64,000 bases of DNA from Novosphingobium sp. SG751A (GTDB taxonomy: Bacteria > Pseudomonadota > Alphaproteobacteria > Sphingomonadales > Sphingomonadaceae). The stretch is from assembly GCF_013149295.1 (NCBI RefSeq), contig NZ_JABGCB010000008.1:1-64000 (forward strand). The letters are read 5' to 3'. Shown here piece by piece: positions 33,765 through 41,351 of this stretch. Both the position numbers and the translations under genes were made by a program. Within the stretch, counting starts at the first letter, position 1; each line of letters starts with the position of its first letter. Under the pieces are notes generated by a model. The model was not told where the DNA came from. It saw nothing but the letters and a program-made list of their open reading frames with translations, and ran no database searches.

Positions 33765-35002
33765 CAGATCACGCCTTCGCTTTTCAGCCGCGCGACATCC
33801 TCTGGCGTCAGGCCGAGATACTCTGCGTAAACATCCTCATTATGCTGACCGATATGGACGGGCAGGGCATCGTCGAACCCGGTGCTGGCGGCGGAGAACT
33901 GGATGGGGATGCCCGCCGTGCGCAGATCGACATTCGAGCCATAGGTGGGATGTTCGACCGCCATGGTTTCATGGCGCTCGACCACGCGGGGATCGACCAG
34001 AGCGTCCTCCGGATGGCGAACCGGGGCGACAGGGACGCCGCGTTCTTCGAGCAGGCGGCAGACCTGCGCTACGGGCAACTGGCGGCTCCAGGCGTTGATC
34101 GTGGCTTCCAGCACTTCGGCATTGGCCACGCGGGCGTCACGGTTGGCGAAGCGCGGGTCATCGCCAAGCTCGCGCGCGCCCATCGCGTCGAACAATCCGC
34201 GCGCCAGCGGTTCATGCACCGCCACCACCGCCACATAGCCATCGGCGCATTCAAACACGCCAAAGGGCGAGAGGCGCTGAACCGTAAGGCCCGTGCGCGC
34301 GGGCATCCCGGCGGCGGCCATCGCGGACCAGTTTTCAATCGCCACAAACGAGGTTAAAGCCCCCAGCATCGACACGTCCACATGCTGGCCAACGCCCGTG
34401 CGATGGCGCTGTTCGATGGCGGCAAGGATGCCGATCACGGTGAACACCGGGGCCAGCATATCGGCAATCGGAATGCCGATGCGCACGGGCGGATGGCCCG
34501 GCTCGCCGCTGGTGAACATCGCGCCCGAAAGCGCCTGAATGATGACATCCATCGCCTTGCCCGAACGGTCATTCGCGCCAAAGCCCGAGAGCGAGGCAAA
34601 GACGATGCGCGGGTTGACCTGCGCGCAGGCCTCATAGCCCACGCCAAGCCGGTCCGCCGTGCCTGCGGTGAAATTTTCCACCACAATGTCGGCCTTGGCC
34701 ACCAGATCCATGAACAGCTTCTTGCCCTCGGGACGTTTCAGATTGAGCGAGACGCCATATTTGCCCCGCGCCCGCGTGAGGTGGGACAGCGAAATGTCAT
34801 CCTCATGCGCGCGCTCGACCATGATGCCGTCGCGGCCCAGATAGGGGCTGTTTTCGCGGGCAAGGTCGCCGTCCTGTGGTTCCTCGATCTTGATGACCTT
34901 GGCGCCAAGCCCCGCCAGCAGCAGCGTGGCATAAGGCCCGGCCAGCGCGCGGGTGAGGTCAAGAACGGTCAGGCCTTCAAGCGGGCGCGTGGTATCAGTC
35001 AT
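33764..35002 (-). CDS. Class III (CaiB/BaiF) CoA-transferase
   Basis: 412 residues from the ATG at 35002 with AAGGATAT upstream; it overlaps the end of the TRAP binding-protein gene by 8 bases, and its stop overlaps the next start (TGATG). Motifs: LEGLTVLDLTRALAGPYATLLLAGLGAKVIKIEEPQ, ARGKYGVSLNLKRPEGKKLF, DIVVENFTAGTADRLGVGYE, SLSGFGA and GKAMDVIIQALSGAM with the catalytic Asp. ECADGYVAVVAVHEPLARGLFDAMG and LLEERGVPVAPVRHPEDALVDPRV complete the family pattern. Being first after the transporter, it may put CoA onto the imported acid, with the second transferase (29087) returning CoA at the end; this order is inference. Confidence 0.92.
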   Translation of the reverse strand: MTDTTRPLEGLTVLDLTRALAGPYATLLLAGLGAKVIKIEEPQDGDLARENSPYLGRDGIMVERAHEDDISLSHLTRARGKYGVSLNLKRPEGKKLFMDLVAKADIVVENFTAGTADRLGVGYEACAQVNPRIVFASLSGFGANDRSGKAMDVIIQALSGAMFTSGEPGHPPVRIGIPIADMLAPVFTVIGILAAIEQRHRTGVGQHVDVSMLGALTSFVAIENWSAMAAAGMPARTGLTVQRLSPFGVFECADGYVAVVAVHEPLARGLFDAMGARELGDDPRFANRDARVANAEVLEATINAWSRQLPVAQVCRLLEERGVPVAPVRHPEDALVDPRVVERHETMAVEHPTYGSNVDLRTAGIPIQFSAASTGFDDALPVHIGQHNEDVYAEYLGLTPEDVARLKSEGVI

Positions 35003-36035
35003 GGGGCATATCCTTGGTGCAGCGGGTCTGGCCGCCGGCAATGAGGGCTTGGGCGGCGCGGAACACCGGCTCGCCATCGATGCCGACGGCCGAAAGGCGG
35101 CGGGCCTGATCGAGGGCAAAGCGGTTATAGAGCGCATCGAAACGGGTCTGGTCGGCGGCGGGCAGGGGGATGATGGTCACCCCGTGGTCCTGTGCAAAGG
35201 CGATGCCGGCCTTTTCCGCCTTGGCATTGTTGGCGTTCAATTGCGCCTCCCACTTGGGCTTGGCGGCGTCGAGCAGGGTTTGCAGATCGGGCGGCAGGCG
35301 GCGCCAGGCGATGTCGGACATGGCGCGCGCCGGGTATCCGCCACGGCTGAGGCGCAGCGTGGTGAAATAATGGGCGACCTCGGAGAAATGCAGGCTCTTG
35401 ATCGTGTCGGCGGGCGCGACAACGCCGTCGATCACACCCTTGGCCAAGGCGGAATAGACCTCGGCCATGGGCATGTTGACCGGATCGGCCCCCAGCGCGC
35501 GCAGCACGTCGATGCTGTCGGTCTGGGCGCGCAGACGCAGGCCCTTGAGATCGGCCAGTGTCCGCACAGGACGATTGCGCGTCATGATGCCGGGGAAATT
35601 CCCCCCTTGAACCGCCAGCACATGAAGGCCCGACAGTTCATTCGACAATTGCGGAAAGCGCGCGGCCAGACAGTCATAGACCCCGACCTGATCCTCCATG
35701 GTTTTCACGCCGCCGTAAAAGCCCGCCTGCGCGCGTTGCAGATGGACCCCGCCGCGCGTGTAAATTGGCGTGATCAGGCCGACGTCGGCAAGGCCATGGC
35801 GGATCTCGCTGATGCTCATGTCCGAGGAAATCAGCGCGCCTGACCAATAAGGCTTGAAGGCGATACGCCCGCCGCTGTCCTTTTCCACCTGATGCATCCA
35901 GGCGATGTCGGCTTTGCTGAAAGGATGGGTGGGCGGATAGGGGCTGGCATAGGTCAGCGTATATTCCGCTTTGGGTGCGGACGAGGAGCAACCCGACAGC
36001 AGCGCGGCCATAGCGATAACGAGTGTTTTGCGCAT
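34995..36035 (-). CDS. dctP: TRAP transporter substrate-binding lipoprotein (DctP family)
   Basis: 346 residues with a lipoprotein signal: RKTLVIAMAALLSGC has a lipobox, so the mature protein is probably anchored by Cys16. The solute-binding fold shows LTYASPYPPTHPFSKADIAWMHQVEKDSGGRIAFKPYWSGALIS, EIRHGLADVGLI, GNFPGIMTRNRPVRTLADLKGLRLRAQ, GADPVNMPMAEVYSALAKGVIDGVVAP and the late WEAQL region. The conserved Arg of DctP proteins (in GLRLRAQ) that binds a carboxylate is present, so the ligand is an organic acid. TRAP binding proteins are usually soluble; the lipid anchor is less common. It lies 4 bases after the large membrane subunit. Confidence 0.93.
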   Translation of the reverse strand: MRKTLVIAMAALLSGCSSSAPKAEYTLTYASPYPPTHPFSKADIAWMHQVEKDSGGRIAFKPYWSGALISSDMSISEIRHGLADVGLITPIYTRGGVHLQRAQAGFYGGVKTMEDQVGVYDCLAARFPQLSNELSGLHVLAVQGGNFPGIMTRNRPVRTLADLKGLRLRAQTDSIDVLRALGADPVNMPMAEVYSALAKGVIDGVVAPADTIKSLHFSEVAHYFTTLRLSRGGYPARAMSDIAWRRLPPDLQTLLDAAKPKWEAQLNANNAKAEKAGIAFAQDHGVTIIPLPAADQTRFDALYNRFALDQARRLSAVGIDGEPVFRAAQALIAGGQTRCTKDMPHD

Positions 36036-36039
36036 GGGA

Positions 36040-37344
36040 TCAGGCCCCCATCATCTTGGGCAGCCACAGTGCCATGGCCGGAAAGGCAATGATCGCGGCC
36101 AGATGGAAGAAGTCGGCAACGAGGAAGGGGATCACCCCCCGGAAAATCGTGCCCAGCGAGAGATCCTTGGCCACGCCCTGCAACACATAGATGTTGAGGC
36201 CCAGCGGCGGGTGGACAAAGCCCAGTTCCATCGTGCGGACAAGGAAGATGCCGAACCAGATCGGGCTGTAGCCCAGATGCTCGGCAATCGGCAGGAAGAT
36301 GGGGGTGGTCAGCAGCATCAACGCCACGCCGTCAAGGAAGCTGCCCAGCAAAAGCAGCACCAGCGTCATGACCACGATGGCCAGAACCGGGCTGGCATGC
36401 AGGCCGATCACCGCGCCCGACATTGCCTCGGTGATGCCGGTGATCGAGATGAAGGTGGCGAACAGCATCGCCCCGATGATGATGACATAGATCATGCCCG
36501 CCGTGCGCAAGGTGGCATGGGCGGACTGACGCAGCGCCGCAATGGTAAAGCCCCCGCGCAGGGCCAGCAGGCCGAGTGATGCCACCACGCCGACCGAGGC
36601 GGCCTCTGTCGGCGTGAACCACCCGATCATCAGCCCGCCGATGACGAAGGTGATCATCGTGACAATATCGGCGATCTTGGCCAGCGCGCGCAGGCGCTCG
36701 CCCCATGTCGCGCGGGTGCTGGCCGGGCCAAGCGCGGGGTTGATGGTGCAGAGAATGATGATGGTGATGAGATAGGAGATCGCTTGCGTCGCCACCGGGA
36801 TCAGCGAGGCGGCGAACAGTTTGCCGATGGATTGTTCGGCAATGATGCCAAACACGATCAGCGCCCCCGACGGCGGCACCAGCGAACCCAGCGTGCCCCC
36901 CGCCGCCAGAGCGCCCGCGGCAAAACCGGGGTTATAGCCCGCCTTGCGCATTTCGGGCAGGGCGACGGAGGAAATCGTGGCGACCGTGGCCAGCGACGAG
37001 CCGGAAATCGCGCCAAACCCCGCGCAGCCGCCAATCGAGGCGAGCGCCAGACCGCCCCGCCGATGCCCGACAAAGCGCGCCGCCACGGCAAAGAAATCGC
37101 GGCTGGCCCCGGCGGCGAAACAGATATGCGCCATCAACAGAAAGAGCGGCAGCACACCCAGTTCGTATTTGGAAATCACCTCATAGGAAACGACCCCGGC
37201 CTTGATGAGCGCGGCCTCGGGCGCGATCATTACTGCCATGCCGCCGATCCCGGCCAGCATCAGCCCGATGCCGATCGGCACTCCGCCCGCCAGCATGGCC
37301 AGCAGCAGGACAATGCCAATGCCGCCAATCAGTTCCGGGCTCAT
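36040..37344 (-). CDS. dctM: TRAP transporter large membrane subunit (DctM family)
   Basis: 434 residues, very hydrophobic, about a dozen membrane segments. Typical DctM stretches are LLAMLAGGVPIGIGLMLAGIGGM, LPLFLLMAHICFAAGASRDFF, GGCAGFGAISGSSLATVATISSVALPEMRKAGYNPGFAAG, LVPPSGALIVFGIIAEQSIGKLFAASLIP, and WFTPTEAASVGVVASL. It forms the sodium-driven channel unit with the small subunit. Its ATG overlaps the stop of the small-subunit gene (ATGA). Together with the lipoprotein it would import an organic acid for the CoA enzymes encoded downstream. Confidence 0.96.
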   Translation of the reverse strand: MSPELIGGIGIVLLLAMLAGGVPIGIGLMLAGIGGMAVMIAPEAALIKAGVVSYEVISKYELGVLPLFLLMAHICFAAGASRDFFAVAARFVGHRRGGLALASIGGCAGFGAISGSSLATVATISSVALPEMRKAGYNPGFAAGALAAGGTLGSLVPPSGALIVFGIIAEQSIGKLFAASLIPVATQAISYLITIIILCTINPALGPASTRATWGERLRALAKIADIVTMITFVIGGLMIGWFTPTEAASVGVVASLGLLALRGGFTIAALRQSAHATLRTAGMIYVIIIGAMLFATFISITGITEAMSGAVIGLHASPVLAIVVMTLVLLLLGSFLDGVALMLLTTPIFLPIAEHLGYSPIWFGIFLVRTMELGFVHPPLGLNIYVLQGVAKDLSLGTIFRGVIPFLVADFFHLAAIIAFPAMALWLPKMMGA

Positions 37345-37847
37345 GCCTCGCCTCCATCATTCTGGAAGGCCTGGCGCAGGAAAAGCGCGGCGATGGCGAA
37401 ACTGGCCACCAGCCACAGCGCGCGCAGCCAGCGGATCGGGATCTGAAGCAATTCGGTCATTTCATACCCGTTCCACAGGTCGCTCATCACCCATGCCGTG
37501 CCGATGGCTATGCCCAGAAACACGGCTGCGCTGACCACTGACATGATCCGGCGCAGCAGGGCCGCGGTTTGGGCGGAGAGGCGCGAAGTGACCATGTGAA
37601 CGCTTGCATGATGGCGCTCAAGCGTGGCGTAAAGCATGGCTCCGGCGCCCAGAAAGACGATTCCCGTCTGCGTCAATTCGATGGAGCCGAGCAGATGCAG
37701 CCCCAGATGGCGCCCCGCCACGGCAATGAAATCCGACGATGCTGTCAATCCCAGCCCGATCGCGCCCAATCCATAGGCGATGGGGCGCAATACAGAAGGT
37801 CTGGCATCATCGCCATCGGGAATGCCATGCGGCGGTGGTGCGGGCAT
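37341..37847 (-). CDS. dctQ: TRAP transporter small membrane subunit (DctQ family)
   Basis: 168 residues with four hydrophobic segments after a hydrophilic start of about 20 residues. DctQ features are ELTQTGIVFLGAGAMLYATLERHHASVHMVTSRLS and the final WLRALWLVASFAIAALFLRQAF. It is the first gene of the operon and is divergent from the MarR gene. A LacI-operator-like word inside this gene (37595-37608) is discussed among the rejected items. Confidence 0.9.
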   Translation of the reverse strand: MPAPPPHGIPDGDDARPSVLRPIAYGLGAIGLGLTASSDFIAVAGRHLGLHLLGSIELTQTGIVFLGAGAMLYATLERHHASVHMVTSRLSAQTAALLRRIMSVVSAAVFLGIAIGTAWVMSDLWNGYEMTELLQIPIRWLRALWLVASFAIAALFLRQAFQNDGGEA

Positions 37848-37910
37848 CTTGTTCTCTTCCCTTGGTGCCGGCTTGCTTGAATGGCCGGGTCTTTGCGGCG
37901 GTGGCCGGTA

Positions 37911-37932
37911 TTGACATCACGTTGACATCACC
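37911..37932. repeat. Tandem 11-bp repeat upstream of dctQ
   Basis: TTGACATCACG (37911-37921) is followed immediately by TTGACATCACC (37922-37932). Each unit carries a TGA-CA-TCA near-palindrome, and the repeat length is one helical turn. It lies 64-85 bases before the dctQ start, on the same face as an activator or repressor array might. Confidence 0.4.
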
Positions 37933-37984
37933 TTGCGTCAGGCGTCTAATAGCCGAGTCACCGAGAAGGTAGATTAATTCAATC

Positions 37985-37999
37985 GTTGAATATGTCAAC
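37985..37999. promoter_or_regulatory. MarR-type operator candidate in the TRAP / MarR intergenic region
   Basis: GTTGA-N5-TCAAC is a perfect 15-bp palindrome. It overlaps a second palindrome, ATTCAA-TCG-TTGAAT (37977-37991). The same GTTGA-N5-TCAAC occurs at 38532-38546 upstream of the TonB receptor. Short palindromes of this size next to the regulator gene are usual for MarR proteins. Confidence 0.6.
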
Positions 38000-38020
38000 T
38001 AAATGGGATCGGGCTTGAGA

Positions 38021-38485
38021 ATGAGTAAGGCAGAGACGGCAACTGGCGTGAAACTGGGGCGGCTGGGCGATTATGTCGGCTTTCGCCTGCGCCGGGTGCA
38101 AAATCAGCTCTCGCGCGATTTCGTCAATGCCACGGCCAATCGCGGCCTGCGCTCGGGCCTGTTTTCCTCGCTGGCGCTGATCTCGGCCAATCCGGGGATT
38201 TCACAGGCCGAACTTTCGCGCGAAATCGCCATGGATAAGTCGGTAACCGTGAGCTTGTTGGATGATCTGGAGCGCCGGGGCTGGGCCGCGCGCAAGCGTT
38301 CAACCCAGGATCGGCGGCGCCATGCGCTTTATATCACGCCCGAGGGCGAGCGCGAACTGGAGGAAATTTTCGCGGTTGTTTCGACCACAGAGAATGCCGT
38401 GCTGCACCAGCTTTCTCCTGCCGAATTGATGTTGCTCAGTGAATTGCTCGACCGGATGTATGCGGTGTGCGTGCGCGAAGAGTGA
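38021..38485 (+). CDS. MarR-family transcriptional regulator
   Basis: 154 residues from the ATG at 38021; an in-frame ATG at 38003 is possible and neither has a strong binding site. The winged helix runs from about residue 50 to 115: GLFSSLALISANPGISQAELSREIAMDKSVTVSLLDDLERRGWAARKRSTQDRRRHALYITPEGERELEEI is preceded and followed by the dimerisation helices. The wing motif DRRRHALYITPEG is diagnostic. MarR proteins of catabolic clusters usually sense aromatic acids or their CoA esters. It stands between the TRAP/CoA operon and the receptor/hydrolase operon, and matching palindromes are found on both sides of it. Confidence 0.94.
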   Translation: MSKAETATGVKLGRLGDYVGFRLRRVQNQLSRDFVNATANRGLRSGLFSSLALISANPGISQAELSREIAMDKSVTVSLLDDLERRGWAARKRSTQDRRRHALYITPEGERELEEIFAVVSTTENAVLHQLSPAELMLLSELLDRMYAVCVREE

Positions 38486-38531
38486 GAGGTGGAAACGCTG
38501 CAGCGCGGCAAATTGATCCATAAAAAATATA

Positions 38532-38546
38532 GTTGACTCATTCAAC
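38532..38546. promoter_or_regulatory. Second MarR-type operator candidate
   Basis: GTTGA-N5-TCAAC with arms identical to the site at 37985-37999. It is about 170 bases before the TonB receptor start and just after an A/T-rich stretch (38519-38531). The spacers differ (ATATG versus CTCAT), so the match is not a trivial duplication of the region. Confidence 0.55.
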
Positions 38547-38631
38547 CAATTTGCGCATCTTCATCCTCAAGAACGCATAAGTTCCGTCTGGCAAGGCCGA
38601 ATCCGGCCACCGGCTTGTGAGGAGAGGAAAG

Positions 38632-38688
38632 GTGCCCACCATCACGCGGCATTGTGCATTCATCTCGCTCAGCGGACTGCAACTGTAA
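38632..38688 (+). CDS. Possible 18-residue leader peptide before the TonB receptor
   Basis: A GTG at 38632 has a strong purine-rich binding site (GGAGAGGAAA, 38621-38630) and opens 18 codons ending with TAA at 38686-38688, 26 bases before the receptor ATG. The stop codon lies inside the LacI-type operator. A small hairpin (GGCCG with CGGCC, about 38596-38608) precedes it. It could be a translated leader that affects receptor expression, or a chance open frame. Confidence 0.25.
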   Translation: MPTITRHCAFISLSGLQL

Positions 38689-38697
38689 TCGCTTGCA
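38684..38697. promoter_or_regulatory. LacI-type operator TGTAATCGCTTGCA before the TonB receptor
   Basis: TGTAATCGCTTGCA fits the LacI/GalR consensus TGNAANCGNTTNCA at every fixed position and ends 17 bases before the receptor ATG. Three close relatives occur at 46876, 54747 and 57238, the last beside a LacI-family gene. Confidence 0.65.
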
Positions 38698-38714
38698 ATT
38701 CTTGGGAGGATGCC

Positions 38715-41351
38715 ATGAACCATCGTAAGTTCCGCGCAGCCGTGCTTGCCAGCACGGTTCTGGCCGGGGCGCTTTCTGCTCCTGCCGTATCGGCGCAGGA
38801 AGCCAATAACGCCGACATCATCGTCACCGGCAGCCGCGTGCGCGGCGAGGCGCCCATCGGTTCGACCGTCACCGCCCTGTCGAATGCCGACATCGCCGCC
38901 ACGGGCCGCGTTACCATCGATCGCGCGATCCGTGATCTGCCGCAGGTGTTCGACCTTGGTGTTTCGGAAAATTCGCGCGGGCAATCGGGCGGCGCAGGCA
39001 ATATCGTCTATTCAAACTCGATCAACCTGCGCGGCATCGGGCCGAACGCCACGCTGATCATCGTCGATGGGCACCGCGTCACCAACAACAGCCGGTCGAT
39101 CGACCCTTCGACCCTGCCGACGCTTGGTGTTGAACGCATCGAGGTGGTGGCCGACGGCGCCTCGGCCATTTACGGTTCGGACGCGGTGGCGGGTGTGGTC
39201 AATCTGATCCCGCGCCGCAGCCTCAACGGGCTGGAAGTCACCGCGCGCGGCGGCATCGCGTCGGACGGGGCGTATAATGAAAAGATGGCGGGCGCGGCCT
39301 ATGGCCATAAGTTCGACCAGGGCCAGTTCATGGTCGCCTATGAACATGTCGAAAAGTCGAACCTGAGCGGTTCGGATCGACCCTTCTTCACCTCTAACCA
39401 GACGCGCTTTGGCGGCAATGACTATTCGGTCACGCGCTGCAACCCCGGCACGATTACGGCGGGCGGCGTCAATTACGCCATTCCGGCGGGCGGCGTCACC
39501 AGCCCATCACAATTGACCGCAGGCACCAGCAACAAGTGCGACGACCTGCAGGGGCAGGACCTGATCCCGCGCCAGAAGTATGATTCGGCCAACATGACCG
39601 GCAATTTCAAGGTCACCGACTGGCTCGAATTCTTCGTCGACGGCTTCTATTCCTATCGCTCCTTCTACCGCCTGCCGGCCTACAGCAGCGCAACGCTGAC
39701 CGTGCCGCAGACCAATGCCTTCTTTGTGCGGCCCACAGGCTTTACCGGCACGTCCTATACGCTGGGCTATAATTTCTCGGGCGATGTGGCGCGCAATGCC
39801 AGCTATGGTCATTCGGAAAGCTGGCAGATCACGCCGGGGGTGAAAATCAAGCTGCCCAAGAACTGGCAGTTCGAGGCATTGGTGGGCAAGGGGCGCACCT
39901 ATGACATTTCGATCAGTACGCTGGGCACGAACAATGGCGCGCTGAACGCTGCGCTGGCCAGCAGCAATCCGGCCACCGCCTTTGACCCCTATGGGCTTGG
40001 CCGCACGTCGGCCGCTACGCTGGCGGGCATTTTCAATCAGGTGTTCTATGCGCCCACCATCGGCCATTTCGTCGGTTACGAGGCGCGGGTGAATGGGCCG
40101 CTGTTCAATCTGCCGGCCGGACAGGTCAAGCTGGCCGCCGGTTATGAAGGCCAGGAATTCAACGTCTCGTTGGGCAGCCAGCGCGGCAATCCGGGGGTGG
40201 CCTATACCTGGACCAATCCGGGGCGGCGGGTGGATTCGGCCTATGCCGAAGTGGTGATCCCGGTGTTCGGGCCGGACAATGCGGTGCCGGGTCTGCGCAA
40301 GCTGGAGATTGATGCGGCGATCCGTTACGACAAATATTCCGATGTGGGTTCGACCCATAATCCCAAATTCGGCGTCAACTGGAAGCCGGTGGACAGTCTG
40401 ACCCTGCGCGGGTCCTACGGCACCTCTTTCCGCGCGCCGACCTTGCCGCAGATCTACGGCAATTCGAACGGCCTTTTCGTTCAATCCTATCAGAACCCCA
40501 CCGGAGGCGCGCCGATCACGGGGGTGGCGCTGTCGGGCGGCAATATCAACCTCAAGCCGGAAACGGCCACAACATGGTCGGTGGGCGCCGATTTCCAGCC
40601 GACGCGGCGGACCAAGTTCTCGCTGACCTATTTCAACGTGGATTACAAAAATCAGGTCATCGCGCTGCTTTCGGATCTCTCGCTGCTCAACCGCGTGTCG
40701 CAATATGACGGCACCGGCCTGATCACGCAGGGCGCGGCGGCGGGCGCGCTGGCCGCGCAATATGTGGCGCAGGGGCTGACGGTTTCGGGCGCTTTCCCCG
40801 GCGGCAGCCCGAGCAATGTGACCCTGTTTGTCGATGGGCGCAGCCAGAATCTGGGTCGTTCGATCACGCGCGGCCTCGATTTCACGGCCAGCCATGTGAT
40901 CGACACCGACAAGGCCGGTCGCTTCACTCTGTCTGCCAGCGGCACCTATAATCTGGGCTTCAAGACGCAGCAGGCGCCCGCCGCGCCATTCATCAGCCAG
41001 CTCAACCTGATTTTCCAGCCGCTCAAATTCCGCGCCCGCGCCAGCGTGAACTGGGAAATGGATCGCTGGGGCATCCTGCTGCGCGCAACGCATGTGGGCG
41101 GATACACGAACAATGCGATCAGCACGCCGCAGGCGGTGAAGAGCTATACTCCGATTGATGCGGTGATCAATTTCAAGGTGGGCGAGATGGACAATCCCTT
41201 CAATCTGGGGCTGGAAATCCGCAATGTGTTCAACATCAAGCCACCCTATGTGAACATCGCGCCCAGCTCGAACGGCAGCGGCGGCTATGACGCCACCGCG
41301 TCCGACCCGATCGGCCGCCTGATCGCGGTCAGCGCGCGGAAGAAGTTCTGA
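38715..41351 (+). CDS. TonB-dependent outer-membrane receptor (third copy)
   Basis: 878 residues from the ATG at 38715 (GGGAGGATGCC upstream). The signal peptide ends PAVSAQ. The plug reads ADIIVTGSRVRGEAPIGSTVTALSNADIAATGRVTIDRAIRDLPQV, INLRGIGPNATLIIVDGHRV, DGASAIYGSDAVAGVVNLIP, and the barrel ends VSARKKF with terminal Phe. This plug type is common in receptors of sphingomonads for aromatic or siderophore-like compounds. Its stop overlaps the start of the CocE hydrolase gene (TGATG). With candidate MarR and LacI sites upstream it seems to be controlled by two regulators. The ligand is probably the ester split by the neighbouring hydrolases. Confidence 0.94.
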   Translation: MNHRKFRAAVLASTVLAGALSAPAVSAQEANNADIIVTGSRVRGEAPIGSTVTALSNADIAATGRVTIDRAIRDLPQVFDLGVSENSRGQSGGAGNIVYSNSINLRGIGPNATLIIVDGHRVTNNSRSIDPSTLPTLGVERIEVVADGASAIYGSDAVAGVVNLIPRRSLNGLEVTARGGIASDGAYNEKMAGAAYGHKFDQGQFMVAYEHVEKSNLSGSDRPFFTSNQTRFGGNDYSVTRCNPGTITAGGVNYAIPAGGVTSPSQLTAGTSNKCDDLQGQDLIPRQKYDSANMTGNFKVTDWLEFFVDGFYSYRSFYRLPAYSSATLTVPQTNAFFVRPTGFTGTSYTLGYNFSGDVARNASYGHSESWQITPGVKIKLPKNWQFEALVGKGRTYDISISTLGTNNGALNAALASSNPATAFDPYGLGRTSAATLAGIFNQVFYAPTIGHFVGYEARVNGPLFNLPAGQVKLAAGYEGQEFNVSLGSQRGNPGVAYTWTNPGRRVDSAYAEVVIPVFGPDNAVPGLRKLEIDAAIRYDKYSDVGSTHNPKFGVNWKPVDSLTLRGSYGTSFRAPTLPQIYGNSNGLFVQSYQNPTGGAPITGVALSGGNINLKPETATTWSVGADFQPTRRTKFSLTYFNVDYKNQVIALLSDLSLLNRVSQYDGTGLITQGAAAGALAAQYVAQGLTVSGAFPGGSPSNVTLFVDGRSQNLGRSITRGLDFTASHVIDTDKAGRFTLSASGTYNLGFKTQQAPAAPFISQLNLIFQPLKFRARASVNWEMDRWGILLRATHVGGYTNNAISTPQAVKSYTPIDAVINFKVGEMDNPFNLGLEIRNVFNIKPPYVNIAPSSNGSGGYDATASDPIGRLIAVSARKKF

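Noticed and set aside
37595..37608. LacI-type word TGTGAACGCTTGCA inside dctQ
   Set aside because: It differs from the consensus at one position, but lies in the middle of a coding region (HHASVHM codons) far from a promoter, so it is probably coincidental.
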